Assembly: GCA_937895345.1 (NCBI GenBank)
Contig: CALAWP010000086.1
Location: 1 to 64,000 of the forward strand
Direction: 5' to 3'
Source of the DNA: an uncultured Paenibacillus sp.
GTDB taxonomy: Bacteria; Bacillota; Bacilli; Paenibacillales; Paenibacillaceae
DNA: 64,000 bases
The notes under the pieces are model-generated. The model did not search any database and was not told the DNA's origin. It was given only the letters and a program-made list of their open reading frames with translations. The translations under genes were made by a program, and so were the position numbers. Of the stretch, positions 49,674-58,927 are shown one piece after another (position 1 is the first letter of the stretch; every line of letters starts with the position of its first letter).

Positions 49674-50651
49674 ATGGCACAAATGAATATGTTGGAAGCA
49701 ATTCGCGATGCGATGCGAATCGAATTGAAACGTGATCCTAACGTGCTGATCTTCGGCGAAGATGCCGGCAAAGTCGGCGGCGTATTCCGCGTCACGGAAG
49801 GACTGCAGGAGGAATTCGGCGAAGAGCGCGTATTCGACACGCCGCTGGCCGAGTCCGCCATTGCGGGTCTTGCGGTCGGCATGGGCATTCAGGGCTTCCG
49901 TCCGATCGCCGAAATCCAGTTCGTCGGTTTTATCTTTGAAGCGCTCGACCAAATGTTCGTGCAAGCGGCGCGCATGCGCTACCGTTCCGGCGGACGTTAT
50001 AACTCGCCGATCGTCTTCCGCACGCCGTTCGGCGGCGGCGTCAAAGCGGCCGAGCTGCATACGGATGCACTCGAAGGATTGGCGGTGCAAACGCCGGGCA
50101 TGAAAGTCGTCATCCCTTCGAATCCTTACGATGCCAAAGGCCTGATGATTTCCGCCATTCGCGACAATGATCCGGTATTTTTCATGGAGCATCTGAACTT
50201 GTACCGCGCATTCCGCGCCGATGTGCCGGAAGGCGAATATACGATTGAAATCGGCAAAGCGAATGTCGTGCGCGAAGGCAGCGACGTCACGATCATTTCG
50301 TACGGCATGATGGTGCATACGGCGGTCAAGGCGGCGGAAGAGCTCGAGAAATCCGGCATTAAAGCCGAAGTGATCGACCTTCGCTCGCTTATGCCGCTCG
50401 ATATCGACACGATCGTCGCTTCCATCCAGAAGACGAACCGTGCGATCGTCGTACAGGAAGCGCAAAAAACGTCCGGCGTGGCGGCGGAAGTGATCGCCCA
50501 AATCAACGAAAAAGCGATTCTGCATCTTGAGGCTCCCGTGCTGCGCGTAGCCGGCCCTGACACCGTTTATCCGTTCGCGCAAATCGAGGATCAATGGCTG
50601 CCGACACCGGCCCGCATTATCACGGCGGTCAATAACGTACTGAACTTTTAA
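49674..50651 (+). CDS. pdhB: Pyruvate dehydrogenase E1 beta subunit
   Basis: A 325-residue transketolase-like subunit completing the E1 active site. LIFGEDAGKVGGVFRVTEGL, FDTPLAESAIAGLAVGMG and RTPFGGGVKAAELHTD are conserved family segments. Starts 21 bases after pdhA with GGGAGGAG upstream. Confidence 0.96.
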   Translation: MAQMNMLEAIRDAMRIELKRDPNVLIFGEDAGKVGGVFRVTEGLQEEFGEERVFDTPLAESAIAGLAVGMGIQGFRPIAEIQFVGFIFEALDQMFVQAARMRYRSGGRYNSPIVFRTPFGGGVKAAELHTDALEGLAVQTPGMKVVIPSNPYDAKGLMISAIRDNDPVFFMEHLNLYRAFRADVPEGEYTIEIGKANVVREGSDVTIISYGMMVHTAVKAAEELEKSGIKAEVIDLRSLMPLDIDTIVASIQKTNRAIVVQEAQKTSGVAAEVIAQINEKAILHLEAPVLRVAGPDTVYPFAQIEDQWLPTPARIITAVNNVLNF

Positions 50652-50696
50652 TCTATAGGGTTTGCAGAAGGATAAAGTTAAAGGAGGTTGCCAGCG

Positions 50697-51983
50697 GTGG
50701 CTAAATTCGAATACCGATTCCCCGAACTCGGCGAAGGCCTGCATGAGGGCGAAATCGTCAAAGTGCTCATCCAGCCCGGCCAAACGGTGACGGATGACGA
50801 CATTATTATGGAAGTGCAAAACGACAAAGCGATCGTCGAAGTGCCTTGCCCGGTCAACGGCAAAGTGCTCGAGGTGCTCGTAAAGGACGGACAAGTGTGC
50901 CACGTCGGCGAGCTAGTAGCGGTGATCGAAGCGGAAGGCGACATTCCGGAGAGCGCTCAACCGGCCGCCGAGCCTGCGAAAGCCGAAGCTCCGGCTCCGG
51001 CCGCAGAAGCGGCGCCGGCGGCTCCTGCAGCCCCTGCGGCGGCGGAAGCTCCGAAAGCGGCAGGCTCCGCCGTCTTGGCGACGCCTAGCGTTCGCAAATA
51101 CGCCCGCGAAAAAGGCGTAGACTTGACGCAAGTAGCCGGAACGGGCAAAAACGGCCGCATTACGCGCGAGGACGTCGACGGCTTCGGCGGAGCTCCGGCC
51201 GCGCCGGCGGCGCAAGCCGAAGCGGCGGCGCCGGCCCAGGAAACGGCCCAACCGGCGGCGGTTTCCGCAGGCACGGCTTTCCGTCCCGAAGAGCGGGTGC
51301 CGTTCAAGGGCATTCGCAAGGCGATCGCAAACGCGATGGTCAAGTCGGTGTACACGGCTCCTCATGTGACGATCATGGACGAGGTGGACGTTACGGAGCT
51401 GGTTGCGCTGCGCGCCAAATACAAGCCTTACGCCGAGAAGAAAGGCTCGAAGCTTACGTATTTGCCGTTTATCGTGAAGGCGCTCGTAGCCGCCTGCCGC
51501 GAGTTCCCGATCATGAACTCGACGCTCGACGAGCAAAATCAAGAAATTGTGTACCGCAAATATTACAATATCGGCATCGCGACGGATACGGACAACGGCT
51601 TGATCGTACCGGTTATCGAAGACGCGGACCGGAAGAGCATCTTTATGATCGCCGATCAGATCCGCGATCTGGCCGCCCGCGGCCGCGACGGCAAGCTGAC
51701 GCCGCAAGAGCTGAAAGGCAGCACGATTTCCATTTCGAATATCGGTTCCGCCGGCGGCATGTTCTTTACTCCGGTCATTAACTTCCCTGAGGTTGCGATT
51801 CTGGGTACGGGCCGCATTTCCGAAAAGCCGGTCGTGCGGAACGGCGAGTTAGTCGCGGCTCCGGTCATGGCCTTGTCGCTCAGCTTCGACCACCGTCTGA
51901 TCGACGGCGCTACAGCCCAAAACTTTATGAACTTTATTAAACAGCTTCTGGCGCAGCCTGAACTGTTCATCATGGAGGTATAA
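50697..51983 (+). CDS. pdhC: Dihydrolipoamide acetyltransferase E2 of pyruvate dehydrogenase
   Basis: Core of the complex: one lipoyl domain (lipoyl Lys in VQNDKAIVEV, about residue 43), Ala/Pro-rich linker, peripheral-subunit-binding domain (TPSVRKYAREKGVDLTQV to NGRITREDVDGF, about 128-162), second linker, and the catalytic domain with FDHRLIDGATAQNF. The start is taken as the GTG at 50697: AAAGGAGG lies 10 bases upstream, while the TTG at 50688 overlaps that RBS. 428 residues. Confidence 0.95.
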   Translation: MAKFEYRFPELGEGLHEGEIVKVLIQPGQTVTDDDIIMEVQNDKAIVEVPCPVNGKVLEVLVKDGQVCHVGELVAVIEAEGDIPESAQPAAEPAKAEAPAPAAEAAPAAPAAPAAAEAPKAAGSAVLATPSVRKYAREKGVDLTQVAGTGKNGRITREDVDGFGGAPAAPAAQAEAAAPAQETAQPAAVSAGTAFRPEERVPFKGIRKAIANAMVKSVYTAPHVTIMDEVDVTELVALRAKYKPYAEKKGSKLTYLPFIVKALVAACREFPIMNSTLDEQNQEIVYRKYYNIGIATDTDNGLIVPVIEDADRKSIFMIADQIRDLAARGRDGKLTPQELKGSTISISNIGSAGGMFFTPVINFPEVAILGTGRISEKPVVRNGELVAAPVMALSLSFDHRLIDGATAQNFMNFIKQLLAQPELFIMEV

Positions 51984-51986
51984 ACG

Positions 51987-53402
51987 ATGGTAGTAGGAGA
52001 CGCATCCCTCGATATCGATACTCTGGTCATCGGCGCAGGTCCCGGCGGTTACGTAGCCGCCATCCGCGCGGCTCAGCTCGGTCAGAACGTGCTGGTCGTC
52101 GACAAGGAAAACGTAGGCGGCGTATGCTTGAACGTCGGCTGCATTCCGTCCAAGGCTCTTATCTCGGCGGCGCATCAATACGAAGCGGTGCAGCACGCTT
52201 CCGCCTTCGGCATTGAAGCCGGCGAAGCGAAGGTGAACTTCGGCAAAGTGCAGGAGTTCAAAAACGGCATCGTCAAAAAGCTGACCGGCGGCGTCGCTTC
52301 CCTGTTGAAGGCAAACAAGATCCAATATTTCAACGGCGAGGTGATGTTCATCAACGAAAACGAAGCGCGCGTGTTCAACGATCAGGAAGCTCCGCGCTAC
52401 CGTTTCAAAAACTGCATCATCGCTACGGGCTCCCGTCCGATCGAGCTGAAGGCATTCCCGTTCGGCGGCCGCATCATCAGCTCCACCGGTGCGTTGTCCT
52501 TGCCGGAAGTGCCGAAGAGCATGGTCGTCATCGGAGGCGGCTACATCGGCGTAGAGCTCGGCCAAATGTATTCCAAGTTTGGCACGAAGGTGACGATCAT
52601 CGAAGGCTCCGACTCGATTCTGCCGGGCTTCGACAAGGACGTTTCCGCCGTCGTAGCGAAAAAGCTGAAAGGCTCGAACGCCGATATCATTACCGGCGCG
52701 CAAGCGAAGAGCGCCGAGCAAACGGATAACGACGTAACGGTTACGTATACCGTCGGCGACAAGGAAGAAAAAGTGACGGCCGAATATTTGCTCGTGACGG
52801 TCGGCCGCCGTCCGAATACGGACGGAGAGCTTGGTCTCGATCTGATCGGCCTGAAGCTGACCGACCGCGGTCTGGTCGAAGTGGACGGACAATGCCGTAC
52901 GAACATTCCGCACATCTTCGCCATCGGCGATATTGTAGCCGGTCCGGCTTTGGCGCATAAGGCGATGTACGAAGGCAAAGTGGCGGCGGAAGCGATCGCC
53001 GGCATGCCGAGCGTGATCGACTACAAATGCGTGCCTGCCGTTTGCTTCTCCGATCCGGAATGCGCCAGCGTCGGCTTGAGCGACAAGGAAGCGAAGGACA
53101 AAGGCCATAACGTGAAGGTCGGCAAATTCCCGTTTGCCGTCAACGGCCGCGCTATGTCGCTGAACGCGAACGAAGGCTTCGTCAAAATCGTGGCGGACGC
53201 CGACAACGGATTGGTGCTCGGAGCGCAAATCGTCGGTTTGGAAGCATCCAACATGGTCGCCGAGCTTGCGCTTGCGATCGAGATGGGCGCTACGCTCGAA
53301 GATATCGCGCTGACGATCCACGCGCATCCAACGCTTGGGGAAATCGTGCTGGATGCCGCGGAAGTGGCGCTCGGCCATCCGATCCACACTTTTGTAAAAT
53401 AA
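51987..53402 (+). CDS. pdhD: Dihydrolipoyl dehydrogenase E3
   Basis: FAD-dependent enzyme that reoxidises dihydrolipoamide with NAD+. VIGAGPGGYVAAIRAAQLG (FAD), redox-active CLNVGC, VIGGGYIGVELG (NAD) and C-terminal HAHPTLGE (catalytic His) are all present. 471 residues. Follows pdhC by three bases. Confidence 0.96.
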   Translation: MVVGDASLDIDTLVIGAGPGGYVAAIRAAQLGQNVLVVDKENVGGVCLNVGCIPSKALISAAHQYEAVQHASAFGIEAGEAKVNFGKVQEFKNGIVKKLTGGVASLLKANKIQYFNGEVMFINENEARVFNDQEAPRYRFKNCIIATGSRPIELKAFPFGGRIISSTGALSLPEVPKSMVVIGGGYIGVELGQMYSKFGTKVTIIEGSDSILPGFDKDVSAVVAKKLKGSNADIITGAQAKSAEQTDNDVTVTYTVGDKEEKVTAEYLLVTVGRRPNTDGELGLDLIGLKLTDRGLVEVDGQCRTNIPHIFAIGDIVAGPALAHKAMYEGKVAAEAIAGMPSVIDYKCVPAVCFSDPECASVGLSDKEAKDKGHNVKVGKFPFAVNGRAMSLNANEGFVKIVADADNGLVLGAQIVGLEASNMVAELALAIEMGATLEDIALTIHAHPTLGEIVLDAAEVALGHPIHTFVK

Positions 53403-53419
53403 TAATATCGTTCATGGAG

Positions 53420-53460
53420 AGAGGTCGCCGCAGCTCAAGCAGAGTCTGCGCGGCCTCTTT
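53420..53460 (+). terminator. Imperfect terminator-like hairpin after pdhD
   Basis: AGAGG...GCCGCAG pairs with CTGCG-CGGC-CCTCT between 53420 and 53458 with a bulge, followed by only three T. Confidence 0.45.
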
Positions 53461-53533
53461 GCGCATATAATGCCCATAACTACAAGACGAAGCTCCGCCG
53501 GAACGGCGGAAACCGCAAAGGAGCGATCTGCCT

Positions 53534-54022
53534 ATGACGGCTGCCGAAAGCAAACGCGCGTCGGAGTCCCGAACGTTAATGACACAGTTGATTTTCCCGC
53601 TTGATACGAACCATTACGAGACGATGTTCGGCGGCAAGCTGATGGAATATATGGACAAGACGGCGGCTATTGCAGCTATGCGCCATGCGAGAACCCGCGT
53701 CGTTACGGCTTCGACGGACAGCCTCGATTTTTTGGCTCCGATTCGGGTCGGAGAAGTCATCGAGGTGGAAGCGTTCGTATCGTGGACCCGCCGGAGCTCG
53801 ATGGAAATTTGCGTTACCGTTACGTCGGAAAATTTGTACGCAGGCACCCGGACGGTGACGGTTACGGCCTTCTTTACGTTCGTGGCGCTGGACGATCAAG
53901 GCAAGCCGACCCCGGTGCCGGCCGTCATTCCCGAAACGGAGCTGGAACGGAGGCTGTACGACGGCGCTCCGGAGCGGCATCGGCTTCGGCTGCAGCGAAA
54001 GGGCGACAGAATGGTCAAGTGA
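53534..54022 (+). CDS. Acyl-CoA thioesterase (YkhA-like hotdog fold)
   Basis: A 162-residue single-hotdog thioesterase. FPLDTNHYETMFGGKLMEYMDK and VTASTDSLDFLAPIRVGEVIEVEAF are characteristic of the YkhA/YciA group that hydrolyses acyl-CoAs. The Asn/His near DTNH and Asp in MDK fit the active-site region. No operon partner is obvious; thyA has its own promoter at the end of this gene. Confidence 0.9.
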   Translation: MTAAESKRASESRTLMTQLIFPLDTNHYETMFGGKLMEYMDKTAAIAAMRHARTRVVTASTDSLDFLAPIRVGEVIEVEAFVSWTRRSSMEICVTVTSENLYAGTRTVTVTAFFTFVALDDQGKPTPVPAVIPETELERRLYDGAPERHRLRLQRKGDRMVK

Positions 54023-54031
54023 TGATATAAT
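54023..54031 (+). promoter_or_regulatory. Extended -10 promoter for thyA-dfrA
   Basis: TGATATAAT fits TGnTATAAT exactly, 36 bases upstream of the thyA start and just after the thioesterase stop. Confidence 0.6.
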
Positions 54032-54067
54032 AATAGTTATTTTGAAAGCTAGGAGGCGGGTCTTGGC

Positions 54068-55024
54068 ATGAGCAAAAGCGAACAAGCTTATTTGCAATTG
54101 TTGAGAGATGTGCTGGAGAGTGGAACAGTCAAGCAAGACCGTACCGGCACCGGGACCTTGTCGCTGTTCGGTTATCAGATGCGGTTTCCGCTGGAGGAAG
54201 GGTTTCCGATGCTTACGACGAAGCGCGTTCCTTTCAAGACGATGGCCAGCGAGCTGCTGTGGTTTATAAAAGGAGATACAAACATCCGGTATTTGCTGCA
54301 GCGAAACAATAAAATCTGGAATGAGTGGGCGTTCAAGCGCTGGGTGGAGAGCCCGGATTACGACGGTCCGGACATGACGGATTTCGGCTTGCGTTCGCAG
54401 CGCGACGAGGCGTTCGCGGAGCAATACCGGGAGCAGATGGAGCGGTTCAAGCGGAAAGTGCTGAACGACGATGCATTCGCCGCCGTCTACGGGGAGCTTG
54501 GCGACGTGTACGGGAAGCAATGGCGGGCGTGGAAAACGACACGGGGCGATACGATCGATCAATTAAAGGATGTGATTGACTCGATCAAGCGCAATCCCGA
54601 TTCCCGCCGGCTGATCGTTTCCGCCTGGAATCCGGAGGACGTGCCTTCGATGGCGCTGCCGCCTTGCCATACGCTGTTCCAGTTTTACGTGGCGGAAGGA
54701 AAGCTGAGCTGCCAGCTTTATCAGCGCAGCGGCGATATTTTTCTCGGCATTCCGTTCAACATTGCGAGCTATGCGCTGCTGACTCACCTGATCGCCCACG
54801 AATGCGGGCTGGGAGTAGGCGATTTCGTTCATACGATTGGCGACGCTCATATTTATTCGAATCATCTCGACCAAATTCGGGAGCAGCTGACGCGCGAACC
54901 GAAACCTTTGCCGCGGCTCAAGCTGAACGCGGACAAAAGGTCGGTTTTCGATTTCGATCTGGAAGACTTGACTCTTGAGCATTACGATCCGCATCCGGCG
55001 ATCAAAGCGCCGGTCGCCGTATAA
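54068..55024 (+). CDS. thyA: Thymidylate synthase (long ThyA type)
   Basis: Methylates dUMP to dTMP using methylenetetrahydrofolate, producing dihydrofolate. Catalytic Cys in LPPCHTLFQFYV (about residue 199), RRLIVSAWNPEDV and DAHIYSNHLDQI are present. At 318 residues it carries the roughly 50-residue insertion (LRSQRDEAFAEQYREQ and following) seen in Lactobacillus casei-type ThyA. Paired with dfrA, which regenerates the folate. Confidence 0.96.
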   Translation: MSKSEQAYLQLLRDVLESGTVKQDRTGTGTLSLFGYQMRFPLEEGFPMLTTKRVPFKTMASELLWFIKGDTNIRYLLQRNNKIWNEWAFKRWVESPDYDGPDMTDFGLRSQRDEAFAEQYREQMERFKRKVLNDDAFAAVYGELGDVYGKQWRAWKTTRGDTIDQLKDVIDSIKRNPDSRRLIVSAWNPEDVPSMALPPCHTLFQFYVAEGKLSCQLYQRSGDIFLGIPFNIASYALLTHLIAHECGLGVGDFVHTIGDAHIYSNHLDQIREQLTREPKPLPRLKLNADKRSVFDFDLEDLTLEHYDPHPAIKAPVAV

Positions 55025-55089
55025 GTTAACACTTGTTAAGCGTACCGGGCGCGCTGGTCGAACGGTGCCGATAGGAGGGAACTGCTGAC

Positions 55090-55578
55090 ATGTCCGTTAC
55101 AATGATCGCGGCAATGGACCGAAACCGGACGATCGGGATCGGCAATCGGCTGCCTTGGAGGCTGCCGGCCGAGATGGCGTATTTCGTCGCCCAAACGAAA
55201 GGCAAGACCGTGCTGATGGGCAGAAAAACGTACGAATCGTTGAAAAAGCCGTTGTCCGACCGGGTCAATGTCGTGCTGACCCGGCAACCCGGATTAAAGC
55301 TTGAAGGCTGCGAAATCGTGCATAACGCCGAGGAGGCGCTGGAGCGTTACGGCAGCGCCGGAGAACTGATGGTTATAGGCGGAGCCGAGGTGTACAAGCT
55401 GATGATGCCTTATGCGGACAAGCTGCTGCTTACCGAAGTGGACGTCGAAATTGCGGGCGGCGACGCCTTTTTTCCCGAAATCTCCCCTGAACAGTGGCGT
55501 CTTGCGGACAGCGCGTTTCGTCCGAAGGACGAAAAAAATCGTTACGATTTTACGTTCCATACCTATATTCGCGTATAG
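55090..55578 (+). CDS. dfrA: Dihydrofolate reductase
   Basis: A 162-residue NADPH-dependent reductase. MIAAMDRNRTIGIGNRLPW, VLMGRKTYESL and VIGGAEVYKLMMPYAD are canonical, with the catalytic acidic residue in LPAEM. It recycles the dihydrofolate made by the adjacent thymidylate synthase and should be co-transcribed with it. RBS GGAGGGAAC. Confidence 0.96.
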   Translation: MSVTMIAAMDRNRTIGIGNRLPWRLPAEMAYFVAQTKGKTVLMGRKTYESLKKPLSDRVNVVLTRQPGLKLEGCEIVHNAEEALERYGSAGELMVIGGAEVYKLMMPYADKLLLTEVDVEIAGGDAFFPEISPEQWRLADSAFRPKDEKNRYDFTFHTYIRV

Positions 55579-55701
55579 AACAACTGGATGCGCCCCTCGA
55601 TATTTAGTCGAATATGCCGGCAATTGTACGAACGATTATGCAGAAAGTGCAAATCAATGTGCGGATAATCCATTACCCATCTCAACAAACGGATGCTAAA
55701 A

Positions 55702-55710
55702 TGATATAAT
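55702..55710 (+). promoter_or_regulatory. Extended -10 promoter for gltD
   Basis: TGATATAAT matches TGnTATAAT; TCAACA (55682-55687) lies 17 bases upstream as a weak -35. The resulting leader is about 130 bases. Confidence 0.6.
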
Positions 55711-55849
55711 GATAGTCGCCTACGTTGAAGTTGGTCTTTCTTGCGCCTTCCTGCGCGACATTTATAAAAATATACAAGCAATCCCGATATAGTGTGATGA
55801 AGCATCGTTCGAATAGCTTACGGGAAATAGGGATGGAGGAAATGCGAGC

Positions 55850-57340
55850 ATGTCTACACCAACAGGTTTTATGGAATATCAACGCGAACTGCCGGCAGAC
55901 CGCGATCCGCTCGAGCGCATCAAGGACTGGAACGAATTTCACAAGCATCTGTCCGAAGAGCAGCTCCGTACGCAAGGCGCTCGCTGCATGGACTGCGGAA
56001 CGCCTTACTGCCATACGGGCATCGAGCTTGCGGGCTCCGTTTCGGGCTGTCCGGTCAACAACCTGATTCCGGAATGGAACAACCTGATCTATCGCGGCTT
56101 GTGGCGCGAGGCGCTGGAACGCCTTCATAAGACAAATAACTTCCCTGAATTTACGGGCCGGGTATGCCCGGCTCCTTGCGAAGGCTCCTGCACCGTCGGC
56201 CTGATCGGCGATGCGGTCACGATCAAGACGATCGAGCAGGCTATCATCGACCGCGGCTTCGAAGAAGGCTGGGTTGTGCCTCAGCCGCCGAAGGTGCGGA
56301 CAGGCAAACGGGTAGCTGTTGTCGGTTCGGGACCGGCAGGCATGGCGGCGGCGGCTCAGCTGAACAAGGCCGGCCATACCGTTACCGTGTACGAGCGCTC
56401 CGACCGCGTGGGCGGCTTGCTGACTTACGGCATTCCTACGATGAAGCTCGAAAAGCATGTCGTCCAGCGCCGCGTCGATCTGTTGATCGAAGAAGGCATC
56501 GAGTTCGTGACGAACACGGAAATCGGCAAAGACATCCCGGCCAGCGAGCTTGTCGAGAAGTTTGACGCCGTCGTATTGTGCGGCGGAGCGACGCGGGCGC
56601 GCGACGTGTCCATGGAAGGCCGCGAGCTGAAGGGCATTCATATGGCGATGGATTATTTGAACGGCACGATCAAAAGTTATTTGGACTCCAATCTGGAGGA
56701 CGGCAACTATATTTCCGCCAAGGACAAGGACGTCATCGTCATCGGCGGAGGCGACACAGGCTCCGATTGCGTCGCGACCGCGCTGCGCCACGGCTGCAAG
56801 TCGGTTACGCAATTCGGTACTGTCGGCAAAGCTCCGCTTCAAAGGGACAATGTGAACAATCCATGGCCGCAGTTCCCTAACGTATATACGCTCGACTATG
56901 CGCATGAGGAAGCCAAAGCGCTGTTCGGCGAAGATCCGCGCGCCTTTTCGGTGCTGACAAAAAAATTCGTCGGCGACGAAAACGGCAACTTGAAAGAGCT
57001 GCACACGGTGCAAATCGAGCGTATCGTCGATCCGGAAACCGGCCGCAAAGTTTATAACGAAATTCCGGGTACCGAAAAAGTATGGCCGGCCGATCTCGTT
57101 CTGATTGCGGTAGGCTTCGAAGGTCCGGAAAAGACATTGATCGAGCAGCTTGGCCTGGAGCAGGACCGCCGCTCCAACGTGAAGGCCGCTTACGGCAAAT
57201 ACACGACCAACGTCGACAAAGTGTTTGCGGCCGGCGATATGCGCCGCGGCCAAAGCCTTGTCGTCTGGGCGATCAACGAAGGACGCGAGGTTGCCCGCGA
57301 GGTCGACAAATATTTGATGGGAAGCACGATGCTTCCTTAA
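55850..57340 (+). CDS. gltD: Glutamate synthase, NADPH small subunit
   Basis: A 496-residue flavoprotein that feeds electrons from NADPH to the large subunit GltB. N-terminal iron-sulfur cysteines in GARCMDCGTPYCHTG and CPAPCEGSC; FAD site VVGSGPAGMAAAAQLNKAG; NAD(P) site VIGGGDTGSDC. The large subunit is not in the window, so the gene stands alone here; related orphan GltD-like proteins exist, but the sequence looks like true GltD. Ends with a UUCG-type terminator. Confidence 0.92.
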   Translation: MSTPTGFMEYQRELPADRDPLERIKDWNEFHKHLSEEQLRTQGARCMDCGTPYCHTGIELAGSVSGCPVNNLIPEWNNLIYRGLWREALERLHKTNNFPEFTGRVCPAPCEGSCTVGLIGDAVTIKTIEQAIIDRGFEEGWVVPQPPKVRTGKRVAVVGSGPAGMAAAAQLNKAGHTVTVYERSDRVGGLLTYGIPTMKLEKHVVQRRVDLLIEEGIEFVTNTEIGKDIPASELVEKFDAVVLCGGATRARDVSMEGRELKGIHMAMDYLNGTIKSYLDSNLEDGNYISAKDKDVIVIGGGDTGSDCVATALRHGCKSVTQFGTVGKAPLQRDNVNNPWPQFPNVYTLDYAHEEAKALFGEDPRAFSVLTKKFVGDENGNLKELHTVQIERIVDPETGRKVYNEIPGTEKVWPADLVLIAVGFEGPEKTLIEQLGLEQDRRSNVKAAYGKYTTNVDKVFAAGDMRRGQSLVVWAINEGREVAREVDKYLMGSTMLP

Positions 57341-57396
57341 CAAACGAATCGGTAAAGACCGTGAAATACAAGCAACATGCGTCAAAGCATGACGAT

Positions 57397-57418
57397 AAAG
57401 CGCCTTCGGGCGCTTTTG
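57397..57418 (+). terminator. Intrinsic terminator of gltD
   Basis: AAAGCGCC, TTCG tetraloop, GGCGCTTT (57397-57416), then TGTT. Confidence 0.8.
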
Positions 57419-57490
57419 TTGCGCTATCGGCAGCCGTTGCGGCCGACTAGGCAGCTTCGACGCAATTCGATGATGAAAGGACGGAATACG

Positions 57491-57811
57491 ATGATCAAAT
57501 ATGGATCGGACAAGATACAGGAGCTGAAGTTTGCGGCGTTTCATCCCGTCATCGAGAAGCGGGACGAGCAATGGGTCGATATTGTGCTGCGGCCTGAACT
57601 GGAGGCCGGTTCGATCGTTCCCGGCGATTTGATCGACTTTACAGTTTACGTCATCTGTACACTGGACGGCACCATTGTCCAGATGATCCCGCAAGACGAG
57701 GGCTGCGATTGCGAATACGGCTTTACGGCAGGGGAAAAGGGGCAGATTAGAGCCTATATCGAGCAGCCGGATATCCAGCAACAAATTGCAAGTCTATCGA
57801 CCAATGGATAG
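57491..57811 (+). CDS. Hypothetical protein, 106 residues
   Basis: A small acidic soluble protein that I do not recognise. It starts MIKYGSDKIQELKFAAFHPV and contains a Cys pair in EGCDCEYGF; no membrane segment or signal. An RBS-like GAAAGGACGG lies about 10 bases before ATG 57491; upstream in-frame ATGs (57377, 57470) lie before or in the RBS region. The coding strand and spacing look real, with the next gene 48 bases on. Confidence 0.65.
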   Translation: MIKYGSDKIQELKFAAFHPVIEKRDEQWVDIVLRPELEAGSIVPGDLIDFTVYVICTLDGTIVQMIPQDEGCDCEYGFTAGEKGQIRAYIEQPDIQQQIASLSTNG

Positions 57812-57859
57812 AAAGATGTGGTAAAATCGGTGTGAGATGAGCCGAAGGAGAGATCACTC

Positions 57860-58900
57860 ATGTCCGCCGAACGCGCATACGTATTGTCGCCGGCCGATGT
57901 CCGCCGGATTCGGGCTTACGTGCAAACCAAATATACGACGATGCCGTCGGAGCGGCGCGCGGAAATCGTGGCGGACGCCGTCGCCAGAATCGTCGCCAGG
58001 CAGCTGCCTGAATTCCCTCCCGAGCTGAAGCGGGAGCTTGCCTCGAAGCTGATTCGGGAAGCCGCCGCGGAGCGGCAGCGGCCGGTTGGCACGGACGATA
58101 TTTACAGGCTGTGCCTGGAGCTGGACATGAGCGACGACGCGGTGTTTATGCCGCTGCAGGCGTGGATGCGCAGCCATAGGGAAAGGCTGACCGCCTTTCC
58201 GTCCGATCAGGCGGAGGTCATTCGGCTGCCGGCGGGTGCGGAGACGACAGCCTTGCCTAACGAGGCGGCGAAGCGATGGACAGGCCAGGTCAACCGGTCG
58301 AAGTGGATGGTGTACGGTAGCTTATTTGCTTTGCTGGCGGCGGTCATGCTCGTTTACGGCATGCCGTCCAACCCGCAACAAGCATCGATCCTGTCGCCCG
58401 CGGCGGCTTATTTGCAGGTTCCGCCTGTTGCCGTCCGTACAGCCGCCGTTAACGGCTTGCCGTCCGAGCTTCGCTATCATCCGGTCAACCGGGATAAGCT
58501 GATCTCCTATTTGAACGGCAAAAATTCCATATTGGCCGACAAGGATTATTTGAACCCCATTATGGATGCCGCTGAGCAATTTGATATCCATCCGCTGCTG
58601 CTGTTTGCGATTACGGGCCAGGAGCAGGGCTTCGTTCCTCTGACGCATCGGCAGGCGAACGAGATGGCAAACAACCCGTTTAACGTATTTCACAGCTGGA
58701 AGGATTTTAATACGACGATTGCCGAATCGGCGGAAATCGCTTCCCGAACGATCGTCAGATTAAGCAAGGACAAGCCTGCGGATATGGACCCGATTCAATG
58801 GATCAACCGGGAATACGCCGAGGACCCGAATTGGCACAAGGGCGTCAGATCCATCTTCAACGCGCTGCTGAACCATACGGAAGCGTCAACCGGACATTGA
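57860..58900 (+). CDS. Membrane protein with lysozyme-like (glucosaminidase-type) C-terminal domain
   Basis: A 346-residue protein with a cytoplasmic helical N-terminus (about 1-150), one membrane helix (WMVYGSLFALLAAVMLVYGM, about 155-175) and an extracytoplasmic domain. HPLLLFAITGQEQGFVP, NPFNVFHSWKDF and ASRTIVRLSKDKP resemble glucosaminidase/lysozyme-fold enzymes; the Glu in GQEQGF is the candidate catalytic acid. Peptidoglycan cleavage is inferred. An upstream TGGTAAAAT (57819-57827) may be an extended -10. Confidence 0.65.
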   Translation: MSAERAYVLSPADVRRIRAYVQTKYTTMPSERRAEIVADAVARIVARQLPEFPPELKRELASKLIREAAAERQRPVGTDDIYRLCLELDMSDDAVFMPLQAWMRSHRERLTAFPSDQAEVIRLPAGAETTALPNEAAKRWTGQVNRSKWMVYGSLFALLAAVMLVYGMPSNPQQASILSPAAAYLQVPPVAVRTAAVNGLPSELRYHPVNRDKLISYLNGKNSILADKDYLNPIMDAAEQFDIHPLLLFAITGQEQGFVPLTHRQANEMANNPFNVFHSWKDFNTTIAESAEIASRTIVRLSKDKPADMDPIQWINREYAEDPNWHKGVRSIFNALLNHTEASTGH

Positions 58901-58927
58901 CGGTCTGATCGAAGGAGGGAGCCTGCC

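Noticed and set aside
55682..57784. 700-residue minus-strand frame opposite gltD
   Set aside because: No motifs; runs through the gltD promoter and terminator, and gltD is complete on the plus strand.
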